From: Amycolatopsis sp. FBCC-B4732
Lineage (GTDB): Bacteria; Actinomycetota; Actinomycetes; Mycobacteriales; Pseudonocardiaceae
Direction: 5' to 3'
Assembly: GCF_023008405.1 (NCBI RefSeq)
Contig: NZ_CP095376.1
Span: 2,442,001-2,506,000 of the forward strand
DNA length: 64,000 nt
In this document: one piece after another, positions 56,701 through 64,000 of the stretch
Layout: every line of letters begins with the position of its first letter
Numbering within the stretch: position 1 is the stretch's first letter
Position numbers and translations under genes: made by a program
The notes under the pieces: generated by a model
Told to the model about the DNA's origin: nothing
Seen by the model: the letters and a program-made list of their open reading frames with translations, nothing else
Databases searched by the model: none

Positions 56701-59376
56701 GAAGTCCAGGTGCTGTGGACGTTCCACCACGTGCTGCTCGACGGCTGGAGCGTCTTCCAGGTGCTTTCGGACGTCTGCACCGCCTACGCCGGGCAGCCGC
56801 TGCCGACCCGGCCGCCGTTCCGGGACTACCTGGCCTGGCTGGCCGGGCACGACCAGGCGGAAGCCGAACGCTTCTGGCGCGCGGCGCTCGCCGGGGTCGA
56901 AGGCCCCACGCCGATCCCGGGCGACCGGGCGTCGGGGAGTGTTCCCTGCTCCTCCGAGTGGCTGCCGGTGCACCTGGCCGAAGCCGAGACCGCGCGGCTC
57001 GACGCGTTCGTCAAACGGCACGGCCTCACCCACAACGTCGTGCTGCAGGGCGCGTGGGCGCTGCTGCTGGCGGCCTACAGCGGGCACGACGACGTCGTGT
57101 TCGGCGCGACCGCGTCCGGCCGCCCGGCCGAGATCGCGGGCGTGGACGAGATCACCGGCATCTTCATCAACACGCTGCCGGTCCGGGTCGCCGTCGACCG
57201 CGGTGCCGCGGTGGCGGGGTGGCTGGCCGCTCTGCAGGCCGCGCAGGCCGAGGCCCGCCGCCACGGCCACCTCCCGCTGGCCAAGGTCCAGGCCTGGGCC
57301 GGGCTGCCGGGCGGGGTGAACCTGTGCGAAAGCCTGGTGGTGTTCGAGAACTACCCGATCACCGCCGCCGAAGCCGGGCACGGCCTGACCGTGCGCGACC
57401 TGTCGGCGCGGGAGACGACCAACTTCCCGCTCACCGTCGTCGCTTCGCCGGGCCGCGAGCTGGCGGTCGACTTCGGGTACGACCCGGCGCTGTTCGACGC
57501 CGCCACGGCCACCCGGCTCGCCGGGCACCTGCTGACGCTGCTGCGGGAGCTGACCGCCGACGGCGACCGCCCGGTCGGCGCGGTCCGGATGCTCTCCCCG
57601 GCCGAGGACCGGCTGCTGCGCGAGTGGACGACGACCGGCGCGGAGCCGCCGTCCCGCTCGCTGCCGGAGCTGTTCGCCGAGCAGGTCCGCACCCGGCCGG
57701 ACGCGGACGCGGCCGTCCTCGACGGCTTCGCGGTCAGCTACGCCGAGCTGAACCGGCGGGCGAACCGGCTGGCCAACCGGCTGGTCGGGCTCGGGCTGCG
57801 GCCGGAGGAGCCGGTCGGCCTCGCCGTCGGCCGGGCCGGCGCGGTGGTCGCCGAGCTCGCGGTAGTCAAGGCGGGCGGGGCCTACCTCCCGCTCGACACG
57901 CGCGCGCCCCTGGACCGGCAGCGGCTGCTGCTGGACGGCGTCCGGTTCGTCGTCGCGGAGGACGAGTACCCGCACGCGAACACGATCCTGCTGTCCTCCG
58001 TGGACGACGAGCCGGACACCGACCCGGTGGTCGCCGTCGACCCGGAGCAGATCGCGTACGTCATGTACACCTCCGGCTCGACCGGTACGCCGAAGGGTGT
58101 CGCGGTGCGCCACCGCGACGTCGCCGCGCTGGCCGCGGACGAGCGGTTCCGCGGCGGCGCGCACGAGCGGGTCCTGCTGCACTCGCCGCTGGCGTTCGAC
58201 GCGACGACGTACGAGCTGTGGGTGCCGCTGCTGACCGGCGGCACGGTCGTCGCCGCACCCGGTGACGGCGTCGACGAAGTGGCGTTGCGGGCGCTGATCC
58301 GCGAGCACCGGCTGACCGCGATGTGGCTGACCGCCGGACTGTTCCGCGTGCTGGCGCAGGAAACCCCGGACTGCTTCGCGGGGCTGCGCGAGATCTGGAC
58401 GGGCGGCGACGTCGTGCCCGCCGCCGCGGTGCGCCGGGTCCTGGCCGCCTGCCCGGGGCTGCGGGTCGTCGACGGCTACGGCCCGACCGAGACGACGACG
58501 TTCGCCACCGCGCACCCGATGGCCGACGTGGTCCCGGACCGGATCCCGATCGGCAGCCCGCTCGGCGGGATGCGCGCGTACGTGCTGGACCGCTCGCTGC
58601 GCCCGGTGCCGCCGGGCGTCCCGGGGGAGCTGTACCTCGCGGGGGCGGGCCTGGCCCGCGGCTACCGCGGCCGGCCCGGGCTGACCGCCGACCGGTTCGT
58701 CGCCGACCCGGCCGGCCCGCCCGGGGAACGCATGTACCGCACGGGGGACGTCGTCCGCTGGACGGCCGTGGGCACGCTGGAGTTCCTCGGCCGGGCCGAC
58801 GACCAGGTCAAGCTGCGCGGCTTCCGCGTCGAACCCGGCGAGGTCGAGGCCGTGCTGGCCCAGCACCCGGCGGTGGCGCAGGCGGCGGTCGTCGTCCGCG
58901 AAGACCAGCCGGGCGTCAAGCAGCTCGTGGCGTACGTGGTTTCGGACGCCGACGTCCCGGTGTTGCGCGAGTTCCTGGCCGGCGTGTTGCCGGACTACCT
59001 GGTGCCGGCGGCGTTCGTCGCGCTGGAGCGCATCCCGGTGAGCGCCAACGGCAAGGTCGACCGGCGGGCACTGCCGGCACCGGCAGCCGCCGCGACCGGG
59101 TACGTCGAGCCGGCGACCGACACCGAACGTGCCCTCGCGGCGATCTGGGCCGAGGTCCTCGGCACGGACCGCGTCGGCGCCGAAGACAGCTTCTTCGCCC
59201 TCGGCGGCGATTCGCTGAAGAGCCTGCACATCGCGGCCAAGGCGAGCGCACTGTTCGCGGTCCGGGTAACCCCGGCCGACGTGCTCACCGCACGCACGGT
59301 CACCGGGCTCGCCGGCACCGTCGAGGAACTCATCCTGGGCGAGCTCGAAAGCCTCGCCTCCGACCAGGAAGCCTGA
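41773..59376 (+). CDS. Five-module NRPS: A-PCP / C-A-PCP-E x3 / C-A-PCP
   Basis: This giant synthetase has 5,867 residues. Approximate order: A1 10-490, PCP1 (Ser541), C2 595-1025 (HHIVTDG), A2, PCP2 (Ser1559), E2 1606-2010, C3, A3, PCP3 (Ser2973), E3 3016-3416, C4, A4, PCP4 (Ser4385), E4 4430-4843, C5, A5 5283-5773, PCP5 (Ser5814). C3, C4 and C5 show [12 protein letters not shown] and follow E domains, fitting D-residue acceptance. Each E domain keeps [11 protein letters not shown] and EGHGRE. Pocket residues aligned to GrsA: modules 1, 2 and 5 D-A-Y-W-W-G-G-T-F-K (valine-like), module 3 D-A-Y-F-W-G-V-T-F-K, module 4 D-A-Y-F-W-G-G-T-F-K (Val/Ile-like). It starts directly with A, so it is the initiating subunit. 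It has no thioesterase; the chain passes to the next NRPS. The ribosome site is weak. Confidence 0.95.
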   Translation: MTVQDTPARTGVLTELFAARVRETPGAVAVDGADRLTYAELAERAERLAAHLLRLGLSPEDRVGLLLRRSAELVVAELAVVLAGGAYVPLDLRAPDDRLRLVLATAGVSVLVTDEPERAARVHGGPVIVAGQELPERDRALPDVDGDRLAYLMHTSGSTGAPKGVAVRHRDVAALAADRRFAGDAHRRVLLHSPAAFDATTYELWVPLLSGGTVVVAPPGDLDVETLRGLIERHAVTALWLTAGLFRVVAQEAPDCFRGVREVWTGGDVVPAAAVRRVLGACPGLTVVDGYGPTETTTFATSHRMPSADRVPDAVPIGRPLDDVGVRVLDAALNPVPPGEPGELHLAGAGLARGYWARPGATADRFVADPAGAPGERMYRTGDLVRHNAEGELEFLGRADDQVKVRGFRVELGEIETVLAAAPGVAEAVVVAREDRPGAKRLVGYVVAAPGAVLGDLGDVVGAALPDYMVPSVFVLLDALPLSGNGKVDRRALPAPPADPGERGAEPRTEAEREVARVLADVLGVPGLGADDDFFAIGGDSILAVQALSRLRRTFGVRLSARAVFDAPSVAGLARLIEDAPRADEAAIPVTPPAEVLPLSPAQRRLWFLDELVGSSAEYNTAVGLTLSGPLDVDALRGALAALCARHESLRTTFDAVDGEGVQRIAPAGEIPLRLAGAPADDDVLAAELGTPFDLRTGPLTRAVLYPQGPGEHLLVLCQHHIVTDGRSIGILTGELLDLYAGATLPPLPLGYGDYTRWQQQSEVDSQAAYWRERLDGLEPLGVPTDRPRPAQRDTAGAVHHHDLPAGLVHRLTEAGRPLGATPFMTLTAAVQLLLAAYGGQRDIAVGTAVAGRDRPELEALTGFFVNTLVLRSAVDGDRPFTDFLAAFRETVLEAFAHGDVPFDRVVEEVQPDRDPSRTPLVQAVVVLQTPLVRPREVAGLRVREHDLPRPSARFDLVIEFWPREDGLRVTVEYATALFDAATIARLTASLEVLLEGIAADPARAVGALPLLTADDRRFLLPAAVGDRPGDTVTDVFDRVAASRPEAPAVRCGDIRWDYGELRARADRLAGRLARLGVRPEDRVGVLMDRSADLVVALLAILKAGGAYLPLDLRAPEDRLRLLLDGTDLLLTDERWHGTATTVHDGPTLIVSDVDEPATAPEIAIDPENLAYVEYTSGSTGLPKGVAVRHADVVALAADPRFAGGAHERVLVHSPLAFDASTYELWVPLLTGGTVVVAPPGDLDADVVRTLTAAHGVTAMWLTAGLFRLFAEDAPDCFTGLREVWTGGDVVPPDAVRRVLAACPGLAVVDGYGPTETTTFATSFRMTGAVPETVPIGTPLDGMRGYLLDEHLRPVPRGALGELCIAGPGLARGYAGRPGATADRFVACPFGSPGERMYRTGDRARWRTDGTLEFAGRADDQVKIRGFRVEPAEVERALAAEPAVAQAVVVVRVTGGRKRLVGYVVPAEETTVDTEVLRGALGRTLPDYLVPSAIVVLTALPLSANGKVDRRALPEPAFEAGGRAPRTEREAVLAGIWAEVLGVDRVGVDDNFFALGGDSILSIQVSARARRAGLAVTTADLFRHQTIAALAAVVTEAGAAPVRGPVSGAVVPTPIQRWFFETALVPERFDQAIAVELTEDVDVVALTAAMAALAEHHDALRTRFTRDDGTWRLHNAGAGEGRSLLRWSLSGRVLHLAAHHLVVDGVSWRILLEDLETAYRGEDLGPRTTSVQEWAARLAAHADAGGFDDELGHWRAVPAVAPLPVDGTGPDSVAQERAVTVRLSAEETRALLRQVPDVYRTQVNDVLLTALGRVLRDWTGEVPVIDLEGHGREELFDGVDLSRTVGWFTSMFPVALDVPEDWGEALKSVKEQLRAVPRRGIGYGALRYLTGSAPAVDPQVSFNYLGRFDLPGDFYAGPPGDVSLDADLADRRPHLLDVVGQADGDTLGFTWHYAENVHDEATVARLAESFLDALRAIIRHCAEPGAGGRTPSDFPLAGLDQAGVDALGDGVEDAYPLTPMQAGMVFHGLARRGDRNYFEQISFTLDDVSDPRRLGEAWQRVVDRTPVLRSRIVWEGVPQPLQIVQRSAEVPVSYPDWSTVDADAELRRLLAGDLADGLDLTRAPLMRLVIAKDSATSVRVVWTFHHVLLDGWSVFGVLSDVLAVLRGAEPPARRPFRDYATWLAAQDDERAEAHWRAELAGVAPTPLPGGRTATRAHTASSTGRVPVELDDEASAAVQAFARRHHLTVNTVVQGAWAALLARYSGEAEVCFGATVSGRPAELPGADDIAGLFINTLPVRVRLDRDRGVADWLRDLQANQAEARRFGHLGLTRLQALGESSGQSLFDSIVVFENYPAAEVPGLRDVRAAERTNYPLGVVAYPGRRLSLVLNHDPDLIGPALAGRLAHHLAALVRGFAAAPHEPVTRIPMLSAAETRELLEDRNATACPIPEDTLPELFAAAVRRDPGAVALVTDDESVTYAELDARSNRLAHRLLELGVRPEDRVAVLMDRSPALVAAELAIVKAGGAYLPLDLRAPAERMRLLLREAGADVLVADEKWLATAEDVHSGVIVTGSGDAPSSPPAVPTHRDQLAYVIYTSGSTGTPKGVAARHRDVAALAADRRFAAHDRVLLHSQQAFDAATYELWVPLLNGGTVVLAPPGDLDVHTLGRVLTTHGVTGAFLTTGLFRLVAQEAPEVFAGVREVWTGGDAVPAVALRRVQAACPDTLVADVYGPTETTTFATVHPLPGEVPDVVPIGAPLDNTRVYVLDAELRLVPPGAPGELHIAGAGLARGYLGRPGLSAERFVADPFGPPGERMYRTGDLVRWDDEGALEFVGRVDEQVKVRGFRVEPSEIEAALGEHPAVVQAAVLARADGGVKRLVAYVVGETEGLAEFLGRTLPDYMVPAAFVRLDRFPVNVNGKLDRQALPAPDFGGHDHVAPRTDRERELTAIWAEVLGVERVGVTDDFFELGGDSILSIQVVSRARRAGLELLPGDLFTHRTPAALAVAARAAEEVADRGPVSGPVPLTPIQRWFFATQTAEPAHFHQFVRLGPDQVDVAAARQAVEALLEHHDALRMRFTGEQQENGPVGAETPLVRLDVSASEVRLAVHHLVVDGVSWRVLAEDFDRGYAQALTGEPIDLGPRTTSFREWATRLTEHAAAGGFDDELGHWRGLTGETSVPVDGAGPNTVASMRSVTVRLSAAETGALLREVPAAYRTQVNDVLLTALGRVLRDWTGGVPVVDLEGHGREDVFDGVDLSRTVGWFTSVFPVALDVPDDWGTALKSVKEQLRAVPRRGVGYGALRYLSGTVPAIDPQVSFNYLGQFGSGRLESDESPRSARAHLLDVVGRVENGELELTWYYAEGVHRESTVERLAAGMASALGEIVRHCAQPGAGGRTPSDFPLVRLDQSTVDELVGDGRAVEDVYPLTPMQGGMVFHALAQRREERVYFQQVAFVLEGVSDPGALARAWQRVVDRTPVLRTRIVWEGVPEPVQVVQRQVTVPVTHLDWRGAEHDRAWQDVVAADRAEGLELTASPLQRLTLVRLSGTEVRVLWTFHHVLLDGWSVFGVLSDVFAAYAGGELPERPPFRDYVGWLARQDDAEAERYWRGELGDLAAPARLPFDRAPAHAHATRSSQWLRVPVESSARLQDAARRAGLTMNTVLQGAWALLLSRLSGERDVCFGTTVSGRPVDLAGADEITGIFINTLPVRVTADRAPVADWLAALQARQVEARRFGHLPLTKLQAWSGTTGSLFDSLVVFENYPVDAAAGAAQGLRLRDVDAAEATNYPLSVVASPGERITLDVGYDPDLFDTATAERIARQLTGVLDAFAEDLRRPLDGIDLLTAADRHQVLVAWNDTAHPVPDGTLAELFAAQVARTPDAVALAGDDVEISYAELAERAGRLARHLASLGAGPETVVGVLLDRSPDLVVAELATVLAGAAYLPLDTRAPAPRLKTLLTGVPILVTDENRSAAATEVHSGHLVVPGGPRGEASPRQAVPENLAYVMYTSGSTGRPKGVAVRQQDVVALAFDRRFAAHERVLLHASPAFDASTYELWVPLLSGGTVVVAPPGDLDVETYRRIIAEHRVHGAFFTAGLFRLLAQEAPDTFRGMREVWAGGDAVPAAAVRRVREACPETAVVDGYGPTETTTFATSHPMPGAVPEAVPIGKPLDNMRAYVLDADLRPVPPGAPGELHLAGAGLARGYFGDPGLTADRFRPDPFGPPGERMYRTGDLVRWNARGELEYTGRADEQVKVRGFRIEPGEIEAALAAHPGVGQAAVLAREDHGIKRLVAYYTGEADDLAAFLGRTLPDYMVPAAFVRLERFPLTVNGKLDRRALPAPEFGAAGARTALTTEAERTLAAIWADVLGTGDLGADANFFALGGDSILSIQVVSRARRAGLTLLPHDVFRHPTLAALAAHAGGEAGPRAEQGPVTGTAPLTPIQRWYFATQPARFDQRVVLEFAEDVDVPALRRALDAVWAHHDALRLRFEQTPRGRVQHGEPVWPAGLLTDDVDFDAGHGPLLAAVLDGRRLLLAVHHLVVDGVSWRILLEDLETAYRGGEPGPKTTSYLDWARRLAGHAAAGGFDDELGHWQALPPVPPLPIDGDGPATIDGTAEVTVRLTGDETRALLREVPDVYRTQVNDVLLAALGRVLHDWTGHAPVIDLEGHGREELFDDVDLSRTVGWFTTMFPIALDVPEDWGEALKAVKEQLRAVPRRGIGYGALRYLTGTAPDIDPLVSFNYLGRFDDTAEGPFRTGALDADVDPDAPRTHALDVVGRVTGGTLELTWSHATGLHHRETVEALAGRMLAALREIIAHCAEPAAGGRTPSDFPLAALDQAGVDELAGDGRAVEDVYPLTPMQGGMVFHGLSQTEQGMYVEQATFVLDGVTDPDRLAEAWQRVVDRTPVLRTAFVWAGVEEPLQIVRNGVRLPVRRLDWTGLDAAAELPRLLAEDRARGLDLAVAPLMRVTLARVSATEVQVLWTFHHVLLDGWSVFQVLSDVCTAYAGQPLPTRPPFRDYLAWLAGHDQAEAERFWRAALAGVEGPTPIPGDRASGSVPCSSEWLPVHLAEAETARLDAFVKRHGLTHNVVLQGAWALLLAAYSGHDDVVFGATASGRPAEIAGVDEITGIFINTLPVRVAVDRGAAVAGWLAALQAAQAEARRHGHLPLAKVQAWAGLPGGVNLCESLVVFENYPITAAEAGHGLTVRDLSARETTNFPLTVVASPGRELAVDFGYDPALFDAATATRLAGHLLTLLRELTADGDRPVGAVRMLSPAEDRLLREWTTTGAEPPSRSLPELFAEQVRTRPDADAAVLDGFAVSYAELNRRANRLANRLVGLGLRPEEPVGLAVGRAGAVVAELAVVKAGGAYLPLDTRAPLDRQRLLLDGVRFVVAEDEYPHANTILLSSVDDEPDTDPVVAVDPEQIAYVMYTSGSTGTPKGVAVRHRDVAALAADERFRGGAHERVLLHSPLAFDATTYELWVPLLTGGTVVAAPGDGVDEVALRALIREHRLTAMWLTAGLFRVLAQETPDCFAGLREIWTGGDVVPAAAVRRVLAACPGLRVVDGYGPTETTTFATAHPMADVVPDRIPIGSPLGGMRAYVLDRSLRPVPPGVPGELYLAGAGLARGYRGRPGLTADRFVADPAGPPGERMYRTGDVVRWTAVGTLEFLGRADDQVKLRGFRVEPGEVEAVLAQHPAVAQAAVVVREDQPGVKQLVAYVVSDADVPVLREFLAGVLPDYLVPAAFVALERIPVSANGKVDRRALPAPAAAATGYVEPATDTERALAAIWAEVLGTDRVGAEDSFFALGGDSLKSLHIAAKASALFAVRVTPADVLTARTVTGLAGTVEELILGELESLASDQEA

Positions 59377-59383
59377 GGCGCCT

Positions 59384-59560
59384 ATGACCGTGCGCCTCGT
59401 TCCGACGGCGGGCAAAGCGCCCCGATGTGGCGTTGGGTGCGTCCAACGCACCGAACGCCACATCGGGTGCGTCAGATGCACCGAACGCCACAGTGGGGGC
59501 ATGCCTCCCGAACTCATCTTGGGCGAGCTCGAAAGCCTCGCCTCCGACCAGGAAGCGTGA
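59384..59560 (+). CDS. Possible 58-aa ORF ending in a copy of the NRPS docking tail
   Basis: ATG at 59384, with GAGG 5 bases before it, opens a frame of 58 codons that ends in the duplicated tail [15 protein letters not shown]. The middle part is read from a 30-bp tandem repeat and gives GCVQRTERHI and GCVRCTERHS, with four Cys (15, 19, 29, 32). It sits 7 bp after the first NRPS stop and 8 bp before the second NRPS start. If made, it would carry a free copy of the donor tail that may contact the next NRPS. It may equally be an accident of the repeat. Confidence 0.25.
   Translation: MTVRLVPTAGKAPRCGVGCVQRTERHIGCVRCTERHSGGMPPELILGELESLASDQEA
59421..59494. repeat. Hairpin element with 30-bp tandem repeat between NRPS genes
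   Basis: cccgatgtggcgtt (59421-59434) and its exact complement (59454-59467) enclose an inner stem, ggtgcgt (59436-59442) with acgcacc (59446-59452), giving a stem of about 22 bp with one internal mismatch and a 3-base loop. The right part is also a tandem repeat of 30 bp (59435-59464 and 59465-59494). It resembles a REP-like intergenic element and could lower transcription or stabilise the upstream mRNA between the two synthetase genes. Confidence 0.75.
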
Positions 59561-59568
59561 GACCCCCC

Positions 59569-62500
59569 ATGACTTCGTCCAGACAGGACCGCATCGCGGC
59601 ACTTCCCGCCCACCTGCGGGAGAAGCTGCGGGCGCGGATGGCGGGCACGGCCGGCGCGGCTCCGGAGATCCCGGCCGCCGACCGTTCCCGTCCCTTGCCG
59701 CTGTCGTCCGCCCAGCGCCGGCTGTGGTTCCTCAGCCGGCTGCGCCCGGACGACCCGGAGTACAACAGCGCCTTCGCCCTGCGCCTGACCGGGGCGCTCG
59801 ACGTCGCCGCCCTGGCGACGGCGCTGACCGCGCTGGTCGCCCGGCACGAACCGCTGCGCACGACGTTCGCGGAGGTCGACGGCGAACCCGTGCAGCGGAT
59901 CGAGCCGCCGTACGAGGTCGTGCTGCCCGTCGTCGACGTCGACCCCGGTGACCTGGACGCCGTGCTGCGGGCCGAGTACGCGAAGCCGTTCGACCTCGGG
60001 CGCGGGCCGCTGCTGCGCGCCCTGCTGGCGAAGCTCGGCACGGACGAACACGTCCTGCTGGTGAGCGTGCACCACATCGCCACCGACGGTGCGTCGATGG
60101 GCGTGCTCACCTCGGACCTGGGCGTGCTCTACCGCGGCGGGGACCTGCCCGCGCAGGCGGTGCAGTACGCGGACTTCGCGGCTTGGCAGCACGAACGCCC
60201 GACGCGGGCGGCCGGGCTGGCGCACTGGAAGCGGCAGCTCGACGGCGTCGTCCCGCTGGAGCTGCCCACCGACCACCCGCGGCCGGCCGCCAAGGGCACG
60301 GCGGGTGCGGTGACCGAGTTCGCCGTGCCGGACGACGTTTCCGCGCGGCTCGCCGAGCTGGCGCGGACGTCGGAGACCACGCTGTTCACCGTGCTGCTGG
60401 CCGCGAGCCAGGCGCTGTTCGCCCGGTGGTCCGGGCAGGACGACATCGCGCTCGGGACGGTCGTGCAGGGGCGCGACCGCCCGGAGCTGGAGCGGGTCGT
60501 CGGGTTCTTCGTGAACACCGTCGTGCTGCGGTCCACTGTGGACACCGAACGGCCCTTCGCCGCGCACCTGGGGGTGGCACGGCAGACTGTGCTGGACGCG
60601 TTCGCCCACGACGACGTGCCCTTCGACGAACTGGTCGGCACCACCCGCGACCCGGGCCGCAACCCGCTGTTCGACGTGATGGTGCTGCTGCACACCGCGA
60701 CCGGCGGCGGGATCTCCCTGCCGGGACTGGCGGTCGAGGCGGTCGGCGTCGGGCGCGACTCGTCGAACTTCGACCTCACGGTGGAGTTCGAGGAGTCCGG
60801 CGGCCGGCTGGCCGGTCTGGTGGAGTACAGCACCGAGCTGTTCGACGCGCCCACGATCGACCGGCTCGTCACGCACCTCGTGCGGCTGCTGTCGGCGATC
60901 GCGGCGGACCCCGGCCGGCCGATCGCGGAGCTGCCGCTGATGACCGGGGCGGAGGAGCGGCGGCTGCTGGAGTGGGGGACCCGCACCGGCGACGTCCCCG
61001 CCGGCACCGTCGTCGACTCGCTCGACCACCACGCCCGCACCCGCCCCGGCGCGACCGCGCTCGTCTGCGGCGCGACCCGGCTCACCTTCGCCGAACTGGC
61101 CGCCCGCACCGACGCCCTCGCCGCGGACCTCGCCGCCCGGGGCGCCGGGCCGGAGCGGGTCGTCGCCGTGCTGCTGCCGCGGTCCGCCGACGCCATCGTC
61201 GCGCTGTTCGCCGTGCTCAAGGCCGGTGCCGTGCACCTCTCGATCGACCCCGGCCTGCCGCCGGAACGGATCCGGGTGCTGCTGGCCGACACCGACCCGG
61301 TCGTCGTCCTCGAAGACGTCACCGCCCCGGCAGGTACGTGCTCCCGGAGACCGCGCCCGGCCGACGCCGCCTACGTCATCCACACCTCCGGCTCGAGCGG
61401 GACCCCCAAGGGCGTCGTCGTCGAACACGCGGCGCTGATGAACCTGCTCGCTGACCACCGCACCGTCTTCGGCGGCGAACCCCTGCGCGTCGCCCTCACC
61501 GCGACGCTGTCCTTCGACACCTCCTGGGAAGGCCCGGTCCTGCTCGCCGACGGGCACGAGCTGCACCTGATCGACGACGAGACCCGCCTCGACCCGGCCG
61601 CGCTGACCCGGTACGTGCGCGCCGAGCGCGTCGACTTCCTCGACGTCACCCCCTCCTACCTGCGCCAGCTGCTCCCGGCCGGCCTGCTCACCGGCGAGCA
61701 CCGGCCGCGGTTCCTCATGGTCGGCGGCGAAGCCCTCGCCGACGACCTCTGGCGCGAACTCGCCGCCGCGGACACCCGCGCGCACAACTACTACGGGCCC
61801 ACCGAGTCCACTGTGGACGCCACCCGCACGCTGATCGACGGCGAGCGGCCGGTGATCGGGCGGCCGCTCGGGAACGTCCGGGCGTACGTCCTCGACGAGC
61901 ACCTCCGGCTCGTCCCGCCCGGCGTCCCCGGCGAACTCTGCCTCGCCGGTGCCCAGCTCGCCCGCGGCTACCTCGGCCGCCCGGGGCTGACCGCGGACCG
62001 GTTCACCGCCGACCCCTTCGGCGCGCCCGGGACCAGGCTCTACCGCACCGGCGACCGCGCGCGGTGGACCGCCGACGGGCAGCTGGAGCACCTCGGGCGC
62101 CTCGACGACCAGGTCAAGGTCCGCGGCTTCCGCATCGAACCCGGCGAAGTCGAAGCGGCGCTCCGGGCGCAACCCGGTGTAGCCGACGCCGCCGTGGACG
62201 CGCGCGGCGGGCGGCTCGTGGCCTACGTCGTCGGCACCACCGACGGCCTGCGCACCGCTCTGGGCCGGACCCTGCCCGCCCACCTCGTCCCGGCGGCCTT
62301 CGTCCCGCTCGACCGGCTGCCACTCACCCGGCACGGCAAGCTGGACCGCCGCGCCCTGCCCGACCCGGAACTCGCCGCCGCCACCGAATACGTCGCCCCG
62401 CGCACCGAGCGGGAGCAGCTCGTCGCCGAGGTCTGGGCGGAGGTCCTGGGTGTCGAGCGCGTCGGCGTCGACGACGACTTCTTCGACCTGGGCGGGGATT

Positions 62501-64000
62501 CCCTGCGCGGTATCCGCGTGGTCGCCCGGCTGCGGGACGCGCTCGGCACCGACGTCCCGGCCCGGCTGGTCTTCACCGCGCCGACCCCGGCCCGGCTGGC
62601 CGCCGAACTGCCCGACGCGGCCATCCCCGCCGAGCGGATCCCGCTCCTGCCGCGCGACGGCGGCCGCCTCGAAGCGCCGCTTTCCTTCGCGCAGCAACGG
62701 CTCTGGTTCCTCGACGAGTTCGAGCCGGGCAGCACCGAGTACGTCTCGCCGACTGCCCTGAGGCTGCGCGGCGAGCTGGACACCGCCGCGCTCGACCGGG
62801 CGTTCACCGCGCTGGTGGCCCGGCACGAATCCCTGCGCACGACGTTCGCCACGGTCGACGGCCACGGCGTCCAGATCGTCCACCCGCCGCACGCCGTGCG
62901 GGTGCCCGTGACCGACGGGGACCTGGACTCCGCGCTGGCCGGCGCGGCCGGGCCGGTGGACCTGCACACCGGGCCGCTGCTGCGGGTCGCGCTCACCCGG
63001 CTCGCCCCCGACGACCACGTGCTGACCCTGGTGCTGCACCACATCGTCACCGACGGCTGGTCCGCCGGCGTGCTGCTGGCCGAACTCGCCGCGCTCTACC
63101 GCGACGAGGAACTGCCGCCGTTGCCGATCCAGTACGCCGACTACGCGGTCTGGCAGCGCCGTCGCCTCGACGGCGCCGAGCTCGAAGGGCAGCTCAGCTA
63201 CTGGCGCCATCGCCTCGACGGCGTCCCGGTGCTGGACCTGCCCACCGACCGGCCGCGCCCGGCCGTCCGCACGAAGAACGGTTCCCTGCACGAGTTCAGC
63301 ATCCCGGCCGGGACCACCGCGCGCCTGCAGGAGCTGTCCCGCCGGCACGGCGGCACCCTGTTCATGACGCTGCTCGCCGCCTGCCAGCTCCTGTTCGCCC
63401 GCTGGTCCGGGCAGCGCGACATCGCGGTCGGCACCGTCGTCTCCGGCCGCGAGCGCACCGAACTCGAAGGCCTGGTCGGGTTCTTCGTCAACACCCTCGT
63501 CCTGCGGTCCACTGTGGACCTGAAGGCCGGCTTCGGCGAGTTCCTCGGCGGCGTCCGCGACACCGTGCTCGACGCGTTCGCCCACCAGGACGTCCCGTTC
63601 GACCGCGTCGTCGACGACCTGCAACCCGACCGCGACACCAGCCGCACCCCGCTGTGCCAGGCGATGGTCGTGCTGCACAACACCCCCGACGCGCGGCCGG
63701 CCATGCCCGGCCTGGACGTCGAGGAGCTGGCACCGCCGGTCGTCACCGCGGGCTTCGACCTGATGGTCCACTTCCAGGAGACGGCCGGCCGGCTCGACGG
63801 CGTCGTCAACTACAACACCGACCTCTTCGACGCGGCCACGATCGAGCGGCTGACCGGCTGGTTGCACACCCTCCTCGACGGCATCGCCGCGACCCCGGAC
63901 CGCCCGCTCACCCGGCTGCCCTGGACCACCGCCGCCGACCGCGAGCTCGTCCTGACGCGGTGGAACCCGGCCGCGGTCGCCGCCGCGGAACCGACGTTGC
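59569..64000 (+). CDS. NRPS, C-A-PCP-C... (3' partial)
   Basis: This second synthetase of the locus starts at ATG 59569 and stays open to the window end (about 1,477 codons seen). The N-terminal helix RIAALPAHLREKLRARMAG is typical of NRPS acceptor ends. C1 covers residues about 42-468 (VHHIATDG). The A domain covers 473-935, with YVIHTSGSSGTPKG, NYYGPTE, YRTGD and HGKLDR. PCP has Ser978 in LGGDSLRGI. A second C domain follows (HHIVTDGWSAG), and the next A domain begins at the edge. Pocket residues align as D-T-E-D-M-G-Y-V-D-K, acidic enough to suggest a basic amino acid (Lys, Orn or Arg), with low certainty. Neither C1 nor C2 follows an E domain, so both are expected to be LCL type. Confidence 0.93.
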   Translation, partial: MTSSRQDRIAALPAHLREKLRARMAGTAGAAPEIPAADRSRPLPLSSAQRRLWFLSRLRPDDPEYNSAFALRLTGALDVAALATALTALVARHEPLRTTFAEVDGEPVQRIEPPYEVVLPVVDVDPGDLDAVLRAEYAKPFDLGRGPLLRALLAKLGTDEHVLLVSVHHIATDGASMGVLTSDLGVLYRGGDLPAQAVQYADFAAWQHERPTRAAGLAHWKRQLDGVVPLELPTDHPRPAAKGTAGAVTEFAVPDDVSARLAELARTSETTLFTVLLAASQALFARWSGQDDIALGTVVQGRDRPELERVVGFFVNTVVLRSTVDTERPFAAHLGVARQTVLDAFAHDDVPFDELVGTTRDPGRNPLFDVMVLLHTATGGGISLPGLAVEAVGVGRDSSNFDLTVEFEESGGRLAGLVEYSTELFDAPTIDRLVTHLVRLLSAIAADPGRPIAELPLMTGAEERRLLEWGTRTGDVPAGTVVDSLDHHARTRPGATALVCGATRLTFAELAARTDALAADLAARGAGPERVVAVLLPRSADAIVALFAVLKAGAVHLSIDPGLPPERIRVLLADTDPVVVLEDVTAPAGTCSRRPRPADAAYVIHTSGSSGTPKGVVVEHAALMNLLADHRTVFGGEPLRVALTATLSFDTSWEGPVLLADGHELHLIDDETRLDPAALTRYVRAERVDFLDVTPSYLRQLLPAGLLTGEHRPRFLMVGGEALADDLWRELAAADTRAHNYYGPTESTVDATRTLIDGERPVIGRPLGNVRAYVLDEHLRLVPPGVPGELCLAGAQLARGYLGRPGLTADRFTADPFGAPGTRLYRTGDRARWTADGQLEHLGRLDDQVKVRGFRIEPGEVEAALRAQPGVADAAVDARGGRLVAYVVGTTDGLRTALGRTLPAHLVPAAFVPLDRLPLTRHGKLDRRALPDPELAAATEYVAPRTEREQLVAEVWAEVLGVERVGVDDDFFDLGGDSLRGIRVVARLRDALGTDVPARLVFTAPTPARLAAELPDAAIPAERIPLLPRDGGRLEAPLSFAQQRLWFLDEFEPGSTEYVSPTALRLRGELDTAALDRAFTALVARHESLRTTFATVDGHGVQIVHPPHAVRVPVTDGDLDSALAGAAGPVDLHTGPLLRVALTRLAPDDHVLTLVLHHIVTDGWSAGVLLAELAALYRDEELPPLPIQYADYAVWQRRRLDGAELEGQLSYWRHRLDGVPVLDLPTDRPRPAVRTKNGSLHEFSIPAGTTARLQELSRRHGGTLFMTLLAACQLLFARWSGQRDIAVGTVVSGRERTELEGLVGFFVNTLVLRSTVDLKAGFGEFLGGVRDTVLDAFAHQDVPFDRVVDDLQPDRDTSRTPLCQAMVVLHNTPDARPAMPGLDVEELAPPVVTAGFDLMVHFQETAGRLDGVVNYNTDLFDAATIERLTGWLHTLLDGIAATPDRPLTRLPWTTAADRELVLTRWNPAAVAAAEPTL

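Larger units (their letters stand above)
59326..59561 (+). repeat. 52-bp direct repeat of the NRPS C-terminal coding end
   Basis: The last codons of the NRPS plus its stop (59326-59377) are repeated at 59510-59561 with two differences, both silent (CTG/TTG Leu, GCC/GCG Ala). Each copy reads [16 protein letters not shown] and a stop. The 132 bp between the copies contain a hairpin-forming tandem repeat. This looks like a segmental duplication tied to entry of the repeat element. Confidence 0.9.

Noticed and set aside
41743..63867. A 7,374-codon open frame on the minus strand opposite both NRPS genes
   Set aside because: It follows the third-position GC pattern of the NRPS reading frame, has no recognisable domains, and its product is a low-complexity Arg/Gly/Asp/Val-rich string. 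It is a composition shadow.
59569..64000. An MbtH-like gene or a terminal thioesterase for the second NRPS locus
   Set aside because: I looked for both and neither is visible before the window end. They may lie further right, so absence is not claimed.

Overview
This window looks like actinomycete chromosome, most likely Amycolatopsis or another member of the Pseudonocardiaceae. It has very high GC, strong G/C bias at third codon positions, many GTG starts, ATGA/GTGA gene overlaps and dense biosynthetic content. The genus is an inference from gene style and repeats, not from a marker gene. No rRNA, tRNA, CRISPR array or intact transposase was seen.

Layout. (1) Bases 1-1892 hold the last module (A-PCP-TE) of a non-ribosomal peptide synthetase (NRPS) that begins outside the window. 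(2) 1956-6930 is a regulatory island: an XRE/NB-ARC regulator, a tiny secreted peptide made of five DTPW repeats, an AfsR-type SARP/NB-ARC/TPR regulator and a SnoaL-like protein. (3) 7274-13806 carries a reductase with a divergent TetR gene and a clear operator, a secreted GH64 beta-1,3-glucanase, a CGNR regulator divergent from an AzlCD exporter, and a LysR gene with a 24-bp palindrome just upstream. (4) 14236-32532 is a biosynthetic locus with two divergent operons. The leftward operon has 14 tightly packed genes: ProA-like reductase, type II thioesterase, carrier protein, TrpB-like enzyme, BtrH-like/carrier fusion, AMP-ligase, BtrK/VinO-like decarboxylase, second carrier protein, two acyl-CoA-dehydrogenase-fold flavoenzymes, Sfp-type PPTase, second BtrH-like protein, stand-alone adenylation enzyme and flavin reductase. 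The rightward operon has an aldo/keto reductase, membrane desaturase, O-acetylhomoserine sulfhydrylase-like enzyme and gamma-glutamyl hydrolase. (5) 32481-39618 is mostly ordinary: YczE/YitT-like membrane protein, EthD protein, enolase, UBP zinc finger protein, VOC protein, DUF4230 protein, a P-loop/TPR protein and MarR. (6) 40402-64000 is a second NRPS locus: a cytoplasmic beta-lactamase-fold hydrolase, a 5,867-residue five-module NRPS with three epimerization domains, and the start of a second NRPS that runs off the window.

How the genes may work together. In locus 4 the activating enzymes could load amino acids on the small carrier proteins. The decarboxylase and flavoenzymes would act on the tethered acyl groups, and the BtrH-like proteins would transfer the finished acyl group, as in butirosin. 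The desaturase plus MetY-like pair of the rightward operon resembles the rhizobitoxine logic for vinyl-ether amino acids, and the gamma-glutamyl hydrolase could remove a protecting group. A perfect 13-bp inverted repeat lies between the two operons and may control both. In locus 6 the order A-PCP / C-A-PCP-E x3 / C-A-PCP / C-A-PCP-C... predicts a peptide that starts with aliphatic residues, three of them epimerised. The hydrolase upstream is a candidate stand-alone cyclase.

DNA-level signals include three parS-like palindromes at the 5' end of the PPTase gene, a 52-bp duplication of the NRPS C-terminal tail, long hairpins at gene ends, and a repeated intragenic palindrome GTCCACWGTGGAC across unrelated genes.
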